DNA of 64,000 bases from Sialis fuliginosa (taxonomy: Eukaryota > Arthropoda > Insecta > Megaloptera > Sialidae): contig OY540816.1 of the NCBI GenBank assembly GCA_961205875.1, positions 16,564,701-16,628,700 on the forward strand, written 5' to 3'. Position numbers and translations under genes: made by a program. Positions 9,731-23,035 of this stretch are shown piece by piece. Each line of letters begins with the position of its first letter. Within the stretch, counting starts at the first letter, position 1. Below the pieces are notes generated by a model. That model saw nothing but the letters and a program-made list of their open reading frames with translations. It was not told the origin of the DNA and did not search any database.

Positions 9731-12663
9731 CAATAACAAATCGCTTCAAGCAAAAAGTAATCGTTAGAGACACAAATCTAAAGCAATTAAGAAAATTGAT
9801 ATTGATTATTGACTCCATGGTGAATTCTACTTTTTAAATGGCTTCTTGTATATTATCAAAAAAATAAATTTTTATTTAAACAAATAATTTCTACTTTCTA
9901 CTATTTAATAGACAAAGTTAATTTTCTCTGCTTAATTTTGAAAATTTTAAACTTAAAGTAATATACTTCAAATCGGATTCTATAAACTTTCAACATAATT
10001 TAATAACGACAGGGTAACAACGTTATAATCAATCATTTTTTTTGTAAAACGTTCGAGAAATTTAAGCGCTAAATAAATAATATCAATATGACGTGTAAGC
10101 GGCGTGTTTTTGACAACAGCATTATAAACTATCTTACGGGAAAAAACTTCTTAATTACTACCCGACTGCGTGCACCAGCGCTTGTCAAACATAACAAACA
10201 CAAATTTTTTATCCTGATACAAGCAGCTAGAGTTTTTATAACACTCAATTATCTAGTTTGATATTTTGAATTCAAATCGATAAAAAACATAATTTTTTCT
10301 ATATGCATGTACTACTTTAAATAAACGATGACAGTATTTATTAAAATAATGGTAAAACTACTCAAAATCAAAAGTTAAAGATTCTATAATACATTTTATA
10401 TATTATATTTTACAATTTTGTGTTGACGAAACAAAAAGCTACAGTAGACATAATAACATTTGTAACATCACTGGCACACAGTGAGTTTATTAATAACTAA
10501 GTCCATAACAATGTTCAGAAGCTGTCGAGCAGAACCACAGCGGTAAGTTTATGTGTAACAATGTTCCCCCTCCTGTCTCTAAACGGATGAATCAGTGAGA
10601 TAAAATAACATTGGCGTCGCAAACTACATTTACAGAGAAATACCTTTATTAAAATATTTAATTAACAATAGTTTTAATTTTAATGATGATTTCAACTTAT
10701 TTTGATTATATTTATTTTAATTGTTAAATTACAACCTCTCTGAAAGTATACTCTTAACGTAGGTATATTATTTGAGGTTATGTTTAAGTTTGCAACAATG
10801 AGTGGAACTTTTAAATAAGTTTAATTCTTCAAACTTCAAACAACGTTATAATTTAATTTGATATGGAATGGGTTTTCATCAAATATTAATGAGGGGGAGA
10901 GGGGAAATATACTTTTAAAGAGGTTGTCAAGTTCCAAGTGTATAACTATTGTATTCCACTTTTTAAATGGAAATAATATATAATAATAAAATACAATATA
11001 ATTATTTATACTTGCAGAAATAATATATTAGTTATAAATTTGGTTCCAAGACTAAAGCAATTACTAATTAACAATATAAAACAACATCATTAATCTTAAC
11101 GTTTTAATTACTATTAAATAATATTTGTATGGCAGTAAAACTAATTATGATTTTTATTGGAACGTAATTTAGATTATAGTCAGATAAGATTGAGAAGCTC
11201 TGGTATTCAGTAAACAGAAGTTTCTTCACCCACAACTCAGTCCAAGGTTACTTTGAGCACCATTTTATGGAATTCGTGTGAATGTTTTCATAGTTTTTAT
11301 AATCTATTATATTTATATTTAATTTAGTTTACATCCGTAAATTTAAATTCTTATTTATAAAAGTAAAAAGATGACGTGCAACGTAAAATATCACGAAACG
11401 TTGGATGAAAATATTAAATAAGACTAAAATAACCGTAAATTTTAATTGAAAAGTTTACAATTATTTCTAAATAGGTTCGAAAATTGAAAGCTAGAAAACT
11501 ATGATAAAAACTTGCTGTCAAATATTGGTTTTAGTAATTTTCACTAAAAGATAAAACATGTATTTTTGTTGGTTTGTAGATATAGTTACTATCTACTAAA
11601 AACTATGTAAACTGACTAATTTTAAAAATATTCTCACTCAAATTACTAATTTTTTAAATAAACATATCGATAATTATTTTAAATGTGGTTTTAAAATAAT
11701 GTAAAATGATATGTAGTCAAGGGGGCGTTATTAAAATAAAATATGCTGTAATTCGAACCTGGCTTCATCAACTATATTAAAGCATATTATAATGGCTGAG
11801 TAACTTTATTCCCGACTGTAGAAATAAATCAATACATTCATGAGGATGCATATGTTCAACATTTCTCATTATATTAATCTATTTTGAAACATTTGAATTC
11901 AGTTATTAGTCTCATTTAAACTACGAATAACGACAGTAAACAATATATAAATACGTATCCACATCGAATTTAAAAATAATAGGATCATTAGCGATTTTCA
12001 AGGTGGCTACCAAGGATTTCAACAGTGGTGACATCTGTAAGATATCTTAGAGATAGATAAACTTATCAGGTCAATTGGAGAATCAAAAGAAATAATACAT
12101 AAAAAAATAACGTACAAAAAATAAAATTCGATCTAACTTTTTAATTTAGACAAAAAATAACATGTTAATAATTTTAATAATAAATCCAATTTAAATCTTT
12201 TGTAAAATTTTCATACCTACTAAATAAATAAATAAATATCTCGAAAAACAATTGCTTAGCTTAGGTTGAATTATTTCTTAGGTTAAGGGTCCCTTCTTTG
12301 ACTACATCATAAGGCCTATATTTAACACCAAGAAGTGAATACTAATTAATATTATAATAATTGTAATGTTTTCAATGAACATATTCTAAAATTTTATTTC
12401 TCTAAAATAAGTACGATTTTCAAGCCCTCTCATAAAATATATGTTGTACATATAAGTGCTTTACTCCCACTCCCAGTACGCATTTACAAGTACGATCGCA
12501 ATGCGCCCTTGTTAACGTTAATTAAGGATAAAAAAACTCGGTTATAACTGAAATATGTACAAGTACATGTACTTGGAAAATCACACGAAACAAAAATCGT
12601 ATAGCAAGAATGAGTTTGTTTTTTGTAATTTGTATACAATTTATCTTAATTGTTTATTGATGT

Positions 12664-13320
12664 CGGGGGCTGTTCATAAATTACTTCACGTTATTTTTTT
12701 TTACTATTTTCGACCCCCACCTCTTCGTCAAACTTTGTCACAATTTTGTGAACCTTATCTAATATTACCTTACGAATTTACGATATTAGGCACCTCTTCA
12801 CCTGATTTTTTTGGTTTAAGTATAGTTCATCTAAGCTTCTAATGAAACTGTTATTTTAATTTTATTCTGAATATTACTAAATTAATCTAATATAAAGTAA
12901 CCATTAAATATAGTTTTCATTAGTTTCTAATCTTTCAGATTTACATCCTATTCATGTATTATGCTTTAACAATGAGAAAATGGCCTGGATATATTGTAAA
13001 TAATAATATCCACAACCCTGAATGTAATTATTTCAAAATGAAAATTCACAACGATCTCGTTAATTATTACATTGAAATATAAAATAAAAAATGAAGTGTT
13101 GACGCATAGCTACTTGTTTTATTTTGTATATATGTATTGTTAAACTCATTTCTTTTATTATTGAAATATAATATAATGAATACAAAAAATCAGTGTAACA
13201 GTAAGTAAGTATTTATACTTTTTATGATTGAAAATGGCATTAATAGTTGAAAAAATCATTGAATAATTAACATATTACGTGATCCATAAACCCAATAAAT
13301 TTTTTATTATCCCCCACTAA
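12664..13320. repeat. Possible decayed MITE with GGGGGCTGTTCATAAATTAC start
   Basis: The left side reads GGGGGCTGTTCATAAATTAC. About 600 bp on, the sequence ATTACGTGATCCATAAACCC is an imperfect inverse of it. Similar GGGGCTGTNCATAAATTACG ends belong to widespread insect DNA transposons. The ends are too diverged for a firm boundary or target duplication. Confidence 0.35.
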
Positions 13321-13499
13321 ACATAATCTAACCCATTTCGAATTGTTTCAGCGGAAAATAAAAAACAATGAAATATTCAAAAGAATAAAAGAACATCGTT
13401 TTCTTGAACATAAAATGATAATTAAAATGCTATTATTGTTATATTACTTGTGCATGTGTATGTACAATTACATATAAAATAGTATTACTTTATATAGTA

Positions 13500-13625
13500 A
13501 AGTAGTGACACCAGTATTGACCGCTTTAAGAGCAAGGTATACTAAAATATCAACAAATATTTTTAATTTAGTATATTTAATTAAACAAAACTGGGGTATG
13601 ATCCAAGACTGGTGCCAATACCTTA
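13500..13625 (-). mobile_element. Short copy of the AGGTACTGGCAC TA-flanked family
   Basis: Both ends match the termini of the element at 35336-35831 in inverse orientation: a degenerate AGTAGTGACACCAG at the left, and the inverse of AGGTATTGGCACCAGTC at the right. TA flanks both sides. Almost the whole interior is missing, leaving about 125 bp. Confidence 0.7.
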
Positions 13626-14393
13626 TATAGTAGACAGGCGGATATTTGAATATTGATTTTGCATAAGGTATTTATGAAATATTAATAGATTCTTAAACTA
13701 TTTAATGAAAAACAAAATATTCACAACAATACTTTTAATTAAATATTAAAATTTTAACTTTAATGAATAAAATTGATGTAAATATTTTATGAAATACAAA
13801 TAGAGGTTACTTATTTGAATACAATAACAAATAAAATATAGAACACAATAAAACAGTAAATCTACTCATTGTTATTGAAAGTGTACCGAACATTAGTAGA
13901 ATTATGAAATTTTAATAACAAAACACTGTTGTGAGAAATAATACTTTGACAACAATAGAGAAAATTGTGTTGTAGTTACAATAATGTCATCATTTTTCTA
14001 AATGATTATTATGAACAACTACTGATGTAGGTTAAAACATAAGCAACGGGTGAATTATTAATAGTATGGTCTACTGAATAATTGAGTCTATAATATTATA
14101 ACTATTTATAGAATAACAAATTGTACACAGATCCGTATTAATTGATTTATTCCAATTGTCATTTCATTATTTGTATTAATATTAATTTTTACAATTTCAA
14201 TTTGTATAAATTATTCTACATAGTTAATATTAACTTTTTTAATCATCTCTATACGTATGTATACAATAATAATAATAACAATATTAAAAAACAATTATTA
14301 TATTAATTAATTAATTCCTTTAATTAAAAATATCTATCACGAGACTTTCTTATACGTAATCCAGACAGTGAACAGTGTACATGATTCTTACAG

Positions 14394-15300
14394 ACTGACA
14401 GACATCATGGCGAAAATAGTTAGAATGGATTCAGGGAAGGTCAAAATGGATAATTCCATCAAAATCCGGATTTCGAAAAAAATCGGCTTCACAATATTTT
14501 TTGATATCGTTTGTAATTTAATTGAAAGTATTGATTAATAAAAATTATAACAACTAATTTTTATTTTGCTTTTTTGATAATCTCTATATTGAATAAAATA
14601 AGGTCATGTTATATTGCCCTATTATGTGCCTTAAAAATACAAATTGGGTATTATTTGATAGGTCTTGGCTTAAAGTTACAGTTTTTAAAAATCTTTTAAT
14701 AATTTAACCACTTTTTGCTAGTATGTATATTATTTTTGATATTTTTTGTAAGACAATGGAATATTTTTTTAAATGTAAAAGTCGATCCAAATAAATTTGA
14801 ATAAAAAAAATCTTCCTTATACGGTTCTGTGAAATTAACTGCGTCCTTCAAAAGAAAGAATATCTCTCTGTTCTTTCACAGTTGATCAACTGGTTTCTAT
14901 CAGATATGTCGGTCACAGTGGCGCTGCTGTCAGCGGACTGACCAGGAACTAATTTCCTTTATGCCTAATTCGGTTTTAATAACAAACTCGGTAGGTAATA
15001 GGTATGCATGACTCAGAAAGTTCATTGCACGCAAATGTTGAATACATACATATTTGTAACACATGTTTGTTTTAAACGCGAATATATATAGTAAATATTA
15101 ACAACTATAAAACAATACAGAATTCAAGGGTTGTGATTTATACGTATGTTTTTTTTACATTATTATACCCATGTATATGAAATATACATATACCTATAAA
15201 GTAAGTATTGTTAAGCCGATTTTTTCGAAATTGAATGAAATTATCTATTATGACCTTCTCTGAATCCATTCTGACTATTTTTGCCATGATGTCTGTGTGT
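14394..15300. repeat. Inverted repeat pair with 0.7-kb spacer
   Basis: Positions 14394-14490 and 15212-15300 are inverse copies of each other, sharing CATGGCGAAAATAG-like, GAATGGATTCAG-like and AAAATCGGCTT blocks. The spacer has no coding frame. The right arm abuts the palindrome that starts near 15305, so the whole 14.39-16.0 kb block may be one composite foldback element. Confidence 0.75.
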
Positions 15301-15304
15301 CTGT

Positions 15305-15995
15305 TGAATTTTTTCGATTTTTCGCGAAAATTTTTTTCTTGAGTTTTAAGGTATTGTACATGTCATTATATACATAGATTTTGAAACGCTGATTCCAAAT
15401 CCGTCAAATAAAATCAATTCCGATCATCCGTTTTTTACTTTTTAAAATAAAATCTTATATATTTATATAGTACCTAACTAAATGATTCTAGGTCTTATTT
15501 TATGTATCTCAAACCGTTCTCGAGATATAGCCTCTCAAAGTTTCAGTTTTTTCAAAATTTTGAAGAAAAATGGCCCTAACTTTTGAACGCGTGATCGGAA
15601 TTGATTTTAGTTGACGAATTTGAAATCAGCGTGTCAAAATCTATATAATGACATGTATAATACTTTAAAATCCGACAAAAAAATTTTGGCCAAAAATCGA
15701 CATTTTTTTTAAAGTATACCCCTTTGAATTTTTTCGATTTTTCGCGAATTTTTTTTTCTCGAGTTTTAAGGTATTGTACATGTCATTATATAGATTTTGA
15801 CACGCTGATTCCAAATCCGTCAACTAAAATCAATTCCGACCACGCGTTCAAAAGTTAGAGCCAGTTTTCTTTAAAATTTTGAAAAAACTGAAACTTTGAG
15901 AGGCTATATCTCGAGAACGGTTTGAGATACAGACCTGCGGTTTGAAAATTTTAACTTTTCACGTCATTTTCTATACAATAAACATACTTTTAACG
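15305..15995. repeat. Long palindromic (foldback) repeat, copy 1
   Basis: Arms at about 15500-15715 and 15725-15935 are inverse copies of each other, with blocks such as TCTCGAGAACGG and TTTTTCGATTTTTCGCG near the centre. An extra partial right arm precedes them at 15305-15440. A second locus at 50875-51534 has the same sequence and plan. No transposase or target duplication is visible. Confidence 0.85.
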
Positions 15996-17720
15996 AAATA
16001 AATTTTTTTTTAAACTCGTCATACAAATATCAACTAAAATACAAGAAAATAAGACGTAGAGGTATTATAGTTTTATAATTGAGAGTGTACATTAATATTA
16101 AATGCTATTTTTGATTAAAATGTTTGAGTTGCGCATAAAGATGAATATTCTAATAATATTTTAAAATTATTTATTAACTGAAAACGCAGATTTGTATTAA
16201 TTCACCCACAAAGTAAGGGAAGCACTGCTTCCCCTGCTTCGCCACTGTATCAACTCCAAACTCTTGCTTTACAAAACGTTTTCTATCATAAGATTATATT
16301 CATTAATACATAAATACAACCCTGTATATCCCGTTAAAATAAAAAATAAAAGCATGTACGCGTTGTTGGTTCATTGACTTCCTAAGATCGAGAAGTGCCT
16401 CAAATAATGCACCGTTACTCGGAACTGTTCAAAATAAACCTGTAACATTGAACAACTAAATAAGATATATTTTTCTTACGTTTTGTTTCACATTAGAGAA
16501 GACACGGTGTTTTATAAATAGCGATAAGTTTTCTATTAACTCAAAGAAACCGCTTTCTAAGAGCTCTATATTTCACTGTAGCTATTTGCCTTTGATGAGG
16601 TATGTACATTGGTGGTCTTACAATAAAAAAGATGCCTACTTATCTTACAATTTAGAAATATACTAATTTAAAGCTATCAATTAAAAATGTGACCTTGATA
16701 CAGAAATAAAAAAAATCAAGAAAGTATTAACATTTTATCTATCTTTTTTGACAGTTCTTTGTATTGTGTTTGTTGAAATGTTTACTTTATAATTTTAAAT
16801 AGCATAAATGTTCGATTGTTTATAGTAGGCATAATATAATATAAAAAATAAACAAACTTGGTATTTATAATATTTTACGTAACCATTTACGAAAGCACAA
16901 TTAAAAATACTTCAAATATTATTTTATAATGTCATAAATTACGCGACATGATATTTTCCTTTTATATAATGAAAAATACCTTTCTAAAAATAAATAGATA
17001 CTACCTACAGATATTTGTTGACAATAAACTCCAATTAAATGTAAGTATCTGGTAAATATTATATTATTAGTTTCGAATTTTTTTTTCATGTGTGCAATAT
17101 CAATAATTATATTTTGTAATTTTAAATTTTAATTATTTGTCAACAGTATTATAATATATACTCTAAATTTGTACCAGCTATAAATCGATCATTAATAACT
17201 AATATAAATAAATGGTAAAATTTGACATATTAATTATGTATAACATTTCACAAGTTAATATACATTTCAATAAATCCCTTTTTCATTATAATCCATGTAT
17301 GAATATTATACAAAATAGTAAAATAATACCATAAAAATGTATAGATTAAAATAATTGACAAATATCTATGTGGGGGTACACGTGGATATATAATTAATTT
17401 AATTAGTATAAACGTATTTGTACGTATAAATACAGACCACTGACTCAAAACAAATACCTTTTATAATTGGATTAAGTCAGTTACTAAAATCTGAAACACG
17501 ATTATGAACTTGTCTGTTCTGTTTAACTGTCCAGGACCGTAATAACATATTGAAACTGACATTTATGTAATCCTTAACAGAATTCAATTTTCTTAATATT
17601 AATTTTACTACATTTACATCACATTATTAAATATTCTAGAATATTATGATGAATTTTCATTTAATTCTAAAGTAATAAACGGTTTTAATATTTACTAATA
17701 TAAATATATAGTACGATTAG

Positions 17721-17800
17721 TACGATTTTTTAGGTCCCGGCATTTTTCTCAATGTTAAAATATTTTTCTCGTTAGTGCGTGGTTTTGGTTCTACTGTATA
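17721..17800. mobile_element. Partial copy of the CAGTGGAACCTC pogo-like MITE
   Basis: It contains TTAGGTCCCGGCATTTTTCT and TGTTAAAATATTTTTCTCGT, which align to the intact element at 30988-31112 and to the copy at 62733. It ends GGTTCTACTG before TA. One terminus is lost. Confidence 0.6.
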
Positions 17801-18844
17801 TGAATCTGTAGGCTCTGTCCGTACAATTTAAATATTTACTCTCCAGTGTTATCAAATTCTGTTATTGATTGGTATACGAGTCATATAACTCTCCTAGTAG
17901 ACCAATCAGAACCCAGCTATTTAACAGATGTGTACCAAGCTGTTAACACAAACAAACTGGTAACATATATGGAAGAAATTAGGCATTAGTGTTTCTTGAG
18001 TCTAAAAATCGTTTTACATGTAATAAAATCCATTTTATTACAAATCCTGTCGTGATTTCAAAAATTACTAAACTGATATTGATGGGATTTGCATAGCTAA
18101 AAAGTCTTAGATCTACTGTTTAGAGCAACCTGTCGCTCAGGCTTTCACACACAGATGAAGTCTATTAAACATGCAAATGTTATACAAAAATTAAGTTTTG
18201 TGTACACAACGAATAATTAAATACAGTAGGTACACTTTCTAAGAATAGAACCAGATTCTATACGAATATATAAATAAATCTAATTGCATTTAGGCGTGTT
18301 TCTTTGTGATAATAGGCCAATCTATCATTCACACATACAAACATACATACATACACAGATAACCGAAATAAACCATCTCTTTTAATATTTCCACACGTTA
18401 GAAAGTGACTGTGCGTTTTTAACAAATTATTTCACAACGACGTTAAACGAAGTATTAGTTAGCTATAAGTTTATTACTGTGTTTGTATGAGTTAAGGCGT
18501 GGATAGACAAAGTTAAGTGGCAGTAAAATCAAAACTGTTTTTTTGAAAGATATTTTCATAAAAGCATCTTTCAATGATCGATCGTAACTAGGTCAAATAT
18601 TAATTACAGTTACTGAATTATTTTTATTTCAAACATTTACTGCAGTTGGAATAATCAAATTTCAATTAAGCAACGAAAACCTGTGGCATTATCTTGTATT
18701 TTCGACAATACCAGCATTTTTTTAAAAGATAGGTGGTAAATTATTTTATTATTGAGTTGGGATATAATAAGAGAATAGAAAATATGATTCAAATCTGTTA
18801 TCACTACACAGGTAGAAACGTTGACTTGGGTCAAGAAAACCTTG

Positions 18845-19016
18845 TTTATATATAACAAAAACAATATTTTCTTAAAGCAAGAATATACTTCTTAATCTAA
18901 CTATATCATTGTTTTCGTCCGACAATATTGCTTTAAAGAAAAATAATAATATAGTTAGATTAGGAGTGTATTCTTACATAGGTATATTAAGAAAATATTA
19001 TTTTCGTTATATATAA
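18845..19016. repeat. Imperfect hairpin, two arms of about 65-70 bp
   Basis: The left arm (18845-18907) and right arm (18946-19016) are inverse copies separated by about 38 bp, sharing TATATAAC, ATATTTTCTTAA and AATCTAACTATAT blocks. The right arm ends just before another repeat family begins at 19020. It could be a MITE or a transcribed hairpin. Confidence 0.75.
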
Positions 19017-19019
19017 AAA

Positions 19020-19336
19020 ACTAGATGTGCCCGCGGCTTGAATATAAAAGTTAGATAAATGGTATCGCGGAGTTTATTTTAGATCTTTTTATTCTACACA
19101 TTTCTTTACTACATTATATTGTCCAATATTAAATGGTTTAGGTTGACTTACTATTATTGTCACTGATTATTCCTTATGTTACCTAACGTAACAAAATATA
19201 TAGGTACTAAAAACTGGGTAAATAACATATTTATGAATTAAAAAAAAAAAAACGTAATTCGGATAAGTAATTCTCGAGTGATAAGCGCACTAACGGACAG
19301 ACAGAAGGACGTTGCGTTTTATAATACGTAAGGGCA
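19020..19336 (+). repeat. Interspersed repeat (CTAGATGTGCCCGCGGCTT family)
   Basis: The copy begins CTAGATGTGCCCGCGGCTT and ends near GACGTTGCGTTTTATAATAC after an AGACAG-type run. Two more copies occur at 27722-27985 (inverse) and 45600-45897. The class is uncertain; such repeats are common in insect genomes. No open frame is present. Confidence 0.7.
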
Positions 19337-19616
19337 AGAATTTCTTGATCCAAGTAATTTTTTACCTTTGTACTAAATCTTTAATGAAATGCAATGTTTC
19401 TGGTATCTTTTAACATTAGGTCAAAACTCTCGGTACAGTTCACCCCATTTTTATGCCTATAATATCTACATAAAAGCTTTAAACTTATTATTATTAAACT
19501 CTAATTTTATAAAATAATTAATTTCAGAAGAAAAAATAAAAAATCCCCATAAACTTCTTGATATTTGCAGATATTTGAGTAGAAACACTTAACTAACACC
19601 CACAGAACGTGTGTTT

Positions 19617-19816
19617 NNNNNNNNNNNNNNNNNNNNNNNNNNNNNNNNNNNNNNNNNNNNNNNNNNNNNNNNNNNNNNNNNNNNNNNNNNNNNNNNNNNN
19701 NNNNNNNNNNNNNNNNNNNNNNNNNNNNNNNNNNNNNNNNNNNNNNNNNNNNNNNNNNNNNNNNNNNNNNNNNNNNNNNNNNNNNNNNNNNNNNNNNNNN
19801 NNNNNNNNNNNNNNNN
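19617..19816. other. Assembly gap, 200 N
   Basis: Exactly 200 unknown bases, probably a fixed-size placeholder. The open frames that cross it are artefacts. Confidence 1.
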
Positions 19817-21559
19817 TTTAAAGTTGAGTTACAATTAATTAACCTTTTGTTTTTGTACATTTATAAAGTTTTTTTTTTCAAATAAGTGTATAAAATTATT
19901 GAATGAGTGCCATTGAACTTTCTTAATACGTTATACTTTGTTTACGTGTACTTATATTAAATAAATTAAACATAAATTATAAAAAATTACTTTTACTTTA
20001 AATATTTTTTTTAATACACATCATTTCTAGTTGTTAGATTTTTCTCTGAACAAGACTATATAATTTTCATCATTCTATTTTGCCGTTTTTGAGTTACAGT
20101 GTCTGCATCTTAGATTAGAAAAGACTATGGATAGATAACAAACCAATTAAAAATTAAATTTGTTCTGTAAGACAAATGATGATTTGCAAACAGATGTTTA
20201 TTATTGTTTAATTATTTATTATTAATTAATTGATGTGGTAACTACGTTAGGTCTAATCTATCTTATAAGTATAAGAAAGTCTCGACTTATTGGAATGACG
20301 TATTTTCATTAATCGATTTATTCATCGTTGATGAATTTTAAATAATCAAATTATAAATCAATTAAAAATAAAACAGTTCAAACATATACCTACATCTATA
20401 AATTAAATTTGAAAAATTAGAATAACGAACAAAGATTAATTACTTTTAGCAAATATCGGCTGTTAACTTAAACATCCGTACTATTTTAACATTTTTCTTT
20501 GTACTTGATCAATGTAATAATAAAAATATTTACTTTAAACTTGACTACGAACATGTATTATATACTCGTATAATACACGTATACAGAAACAGGAAATTAT
20601 TATAATAAGTTATATGTACATAATAGAAATGAGTGTACAATATCAAAGGAAAACATTTTCTATAGAAAATAAATTTATGTTATTTTGTTCTTATCAAATA
20701 AAATTAAAATATGCATTTGAAAACATTTACCATAGTATTGTTTTGTTTGTTAGTGCTTACTATACAATAAATTAACATTAAAAAATGATAAATAATAAAT
20801 ATTTATATCCAGTACCCCCTTCCCCCCCACCTTCGATTTACTAATATAAGAATTTACCTTAATAAGAACGTATAAATAATAAATAATAATAAATAATATA
20901 AATAATAATAATAATAAAATTCTTATTTAAATGTTCATTCATATTCTACATTTCTATTTTGATGGTTTATGATTTAAAATTTATAATTGGGTAAAATGTT
21001 TCTACTATACATAAAACAAATCCCTTTTTTTATTTGTAACAGGAAGTTAGTTATATATTCATAATTGTGATATGATTGCTAATCTTCTGCAAGCACAAAT
21101 AAACAAAATTTATTCCAACGTGTAAAGTTTTAATTGGAAAGAAGAACATACACCCATACATTTTAAATTAAACCCTTTTAAGTGAACTTACGTTCTTTGA
21201 TGTCGTCGTTGCAAATAACGATAAAAATTGAATTAACGTTCATTTGACTTGGGAACGCGAATAATACAAACAAACAAATACATAAACATAAATAATATGC
21301 AAATTAAAACAAACATGATTTTCTAACCACCATAAACAATTTTCTTCCTGTAAATATTAAGCATAAGTATTTGTTTACTATATATTTTGAGTAAAACAGA
21401 ATTAATGAACATTATGTTTGTCTTTCGAATTTATATTGTTGAATATAGTAGAACCTACACATAATTTCAGTCTTATAAAACCAGTATGTTAAAATACCTG
21501 CCACGGAACTTTCTTATACTTTTAAAATAATGACAATTTATTTTACACCAATTTACAAA

Positions 21560-21765
21560 ATAGAAAATTATCTATCTACGCCTAAACCACTGGACGTATC
21601 GAAGCCATATTCACACCATATTTGGTGCTCCGTTTATATATAGAATTTAAATATAGTGAATTCCCCGCCATCCCCGGGCCTCGTGAATTTTCCGGCCTTG
21701 ATCGCCCCAAGGCAACTCTCTTCGTTTCAAGTAATCCTGGCCAGGTGTTGGGTAGAATATATTAG
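21560..21765 (-). repeat. Interspersed repeat (GGAGCACCAAA...CCAGTGGTTTAGG family)
   Basis: Read on the minus strand it includes ACGGAGCACCAAATATGGTG and then ACGTCCAGTGGTTTAGGCG. The same block in the opposite orientation lies at 59350-59430. It is preceded by a GC-rich stretch (21660-21740) unlike the surroundings. The shared block at the end of otherwise different sequence would suit a retroposon 3' tail, but the class is not proven. Confidence 0.6.
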
Positions 21766-22341
21766 TTAAATAGAGCTTACTGGCTTGTGTTGTCAAAAAT
21801 GCCAATAAATAATTAAAAAAAATTTCCATCAAAATCAAATTTTGAGTTTTATAATGCTTTATTAAGAAATAAACATGGATGAATTAGTTAGTTTTTTTTC
21901 TCTCCATTTAATCGATGCTTTACTGTGAGAATTATCTAAGACATTAGAAGAAAACGTTTTATAAAGGTTTAGTTTCCTACACAAAATTAATTTAAAGCAT
22001 TTGCATTTCGTTTTAAAATAATGTCATTTAGCGCCATGTCAGCCTTACTTTATAAATGTGTTCAAGAATGTCTCATTAAATACTGTCTCTTATACTAAAT
22101 AATATAATCTAAATACATAGGTGGAAACTTTACATTTCAATAATACAGAATTCACTACAATTTAATTTATTTTTAATTTAATTAAAATTTTGAACCAACT
22201 TCAACCTTATTTCAAATTCCTAAGGAGCTTTGTATAATTAAATGTATATTTTTACACTCAAGTACATAAGTTACATAATATAATATGTACAAAGAAAAAA
22301 AAACTCTGTACTTTCCGAGTGAGTAAACGTATATAAAGTTT

Positions 22342-22490
22342 GAACGAGACTTCCTTCTTTCTTTCTACTAAAACAGAATTATCTGTCTCCGACGCCATCC
22401 CGGCACTTGAGAACAATGTCTACCAGAGAGCTTGAAGCACTTCAAGTCCAACAAGATCTGCATCAACTTCAATTATCCGTGTCAGTTTAA
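22342..22490 (+). other. Small exon-like open segment (MSTRELEALQ...)
   Basis: A pyrimidine-rich tract ends in AAAACAG at 22376 and is followed by an open frame. Its ATG at 22416 has a good insect context (AACAATG), and the frame encodes 24 residues starting MSTRELEALQ before TAA at 22488-22490. The region is GC-richer than its surroundings. I do not recognise a protein and no good donor follows, so it may be a small peptide, a non-coding exon or a TE leader. Confidence 0.25.
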
Positions 22491-22634
22491 TAATCCTACT
22501 AACAAACACAACTACTTTTAGGTACTACATATACTCATGCTGAGCGACAGAAGATTCTCAAAATGTTCTATACGCATTTGTAGAACTATAAATAAATATA
22601 ATAACTCTATGTAGAAATTTTTTTAATACTGCCA

Positions 22635-23035
22635 TTATTGAATATTAATCTTAACTGTCTTACAGCGTGATTTGATGACAACTGATCATTTTGTTTCAAA
22701 ATAGTGGGTAAATAAATATCGACAACAAAGGAACATTTTTACTAAATTTCTTTTTTTTTGTTGAGAAATTAAAATGTTTGATTCTTGAGCAAAGTTTTAA
22801 GGTATGAGAGTATTGCTGTATGGGAGGAGGAGGGGGGGGGAGGAGGAGGGTGCGTTCAATATTCATTACTGGAGAAAAAACATATAACGAAATAAAAAGC
22901 TATAATTAAAAAAAACTATTTTAGCGGATTTTGGTAATTAAATTGATTTAATAAAGAGATACTTGTTTTATTGGTAACATGAGTTCATGAGAATTACAAA
23001 AAAAACCATCAATAAAAGCGTTCAAGACTGGTGAA
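22635..23035 (+). mobile_element. Internal fragment of the AGGTACTGGCAC family
   Basis: It shares ACTGTCTTACAGCGTGATTT, then the ACATGAGTTCATGAGAATTA block, with the complete element at 35336-35831. Both termini are lost or unrecognisable. A G-rich run (22822-22850) interrupts it. Confidence 0.7.
22822..22850 (+). repeat. G-rich run with G-quadruplex potential
   Basis: A 29-base stretch of G triplets and longer G runs separated by single A bases. The composition suits quadruplex folding on the + strand. Its function, if any, is unknown. Confidence 0.7.

Noticed and set aside
19507-19860. Long frames across the N run
   Set aside because: Unknown bases translate as X; there is no coding evidence.
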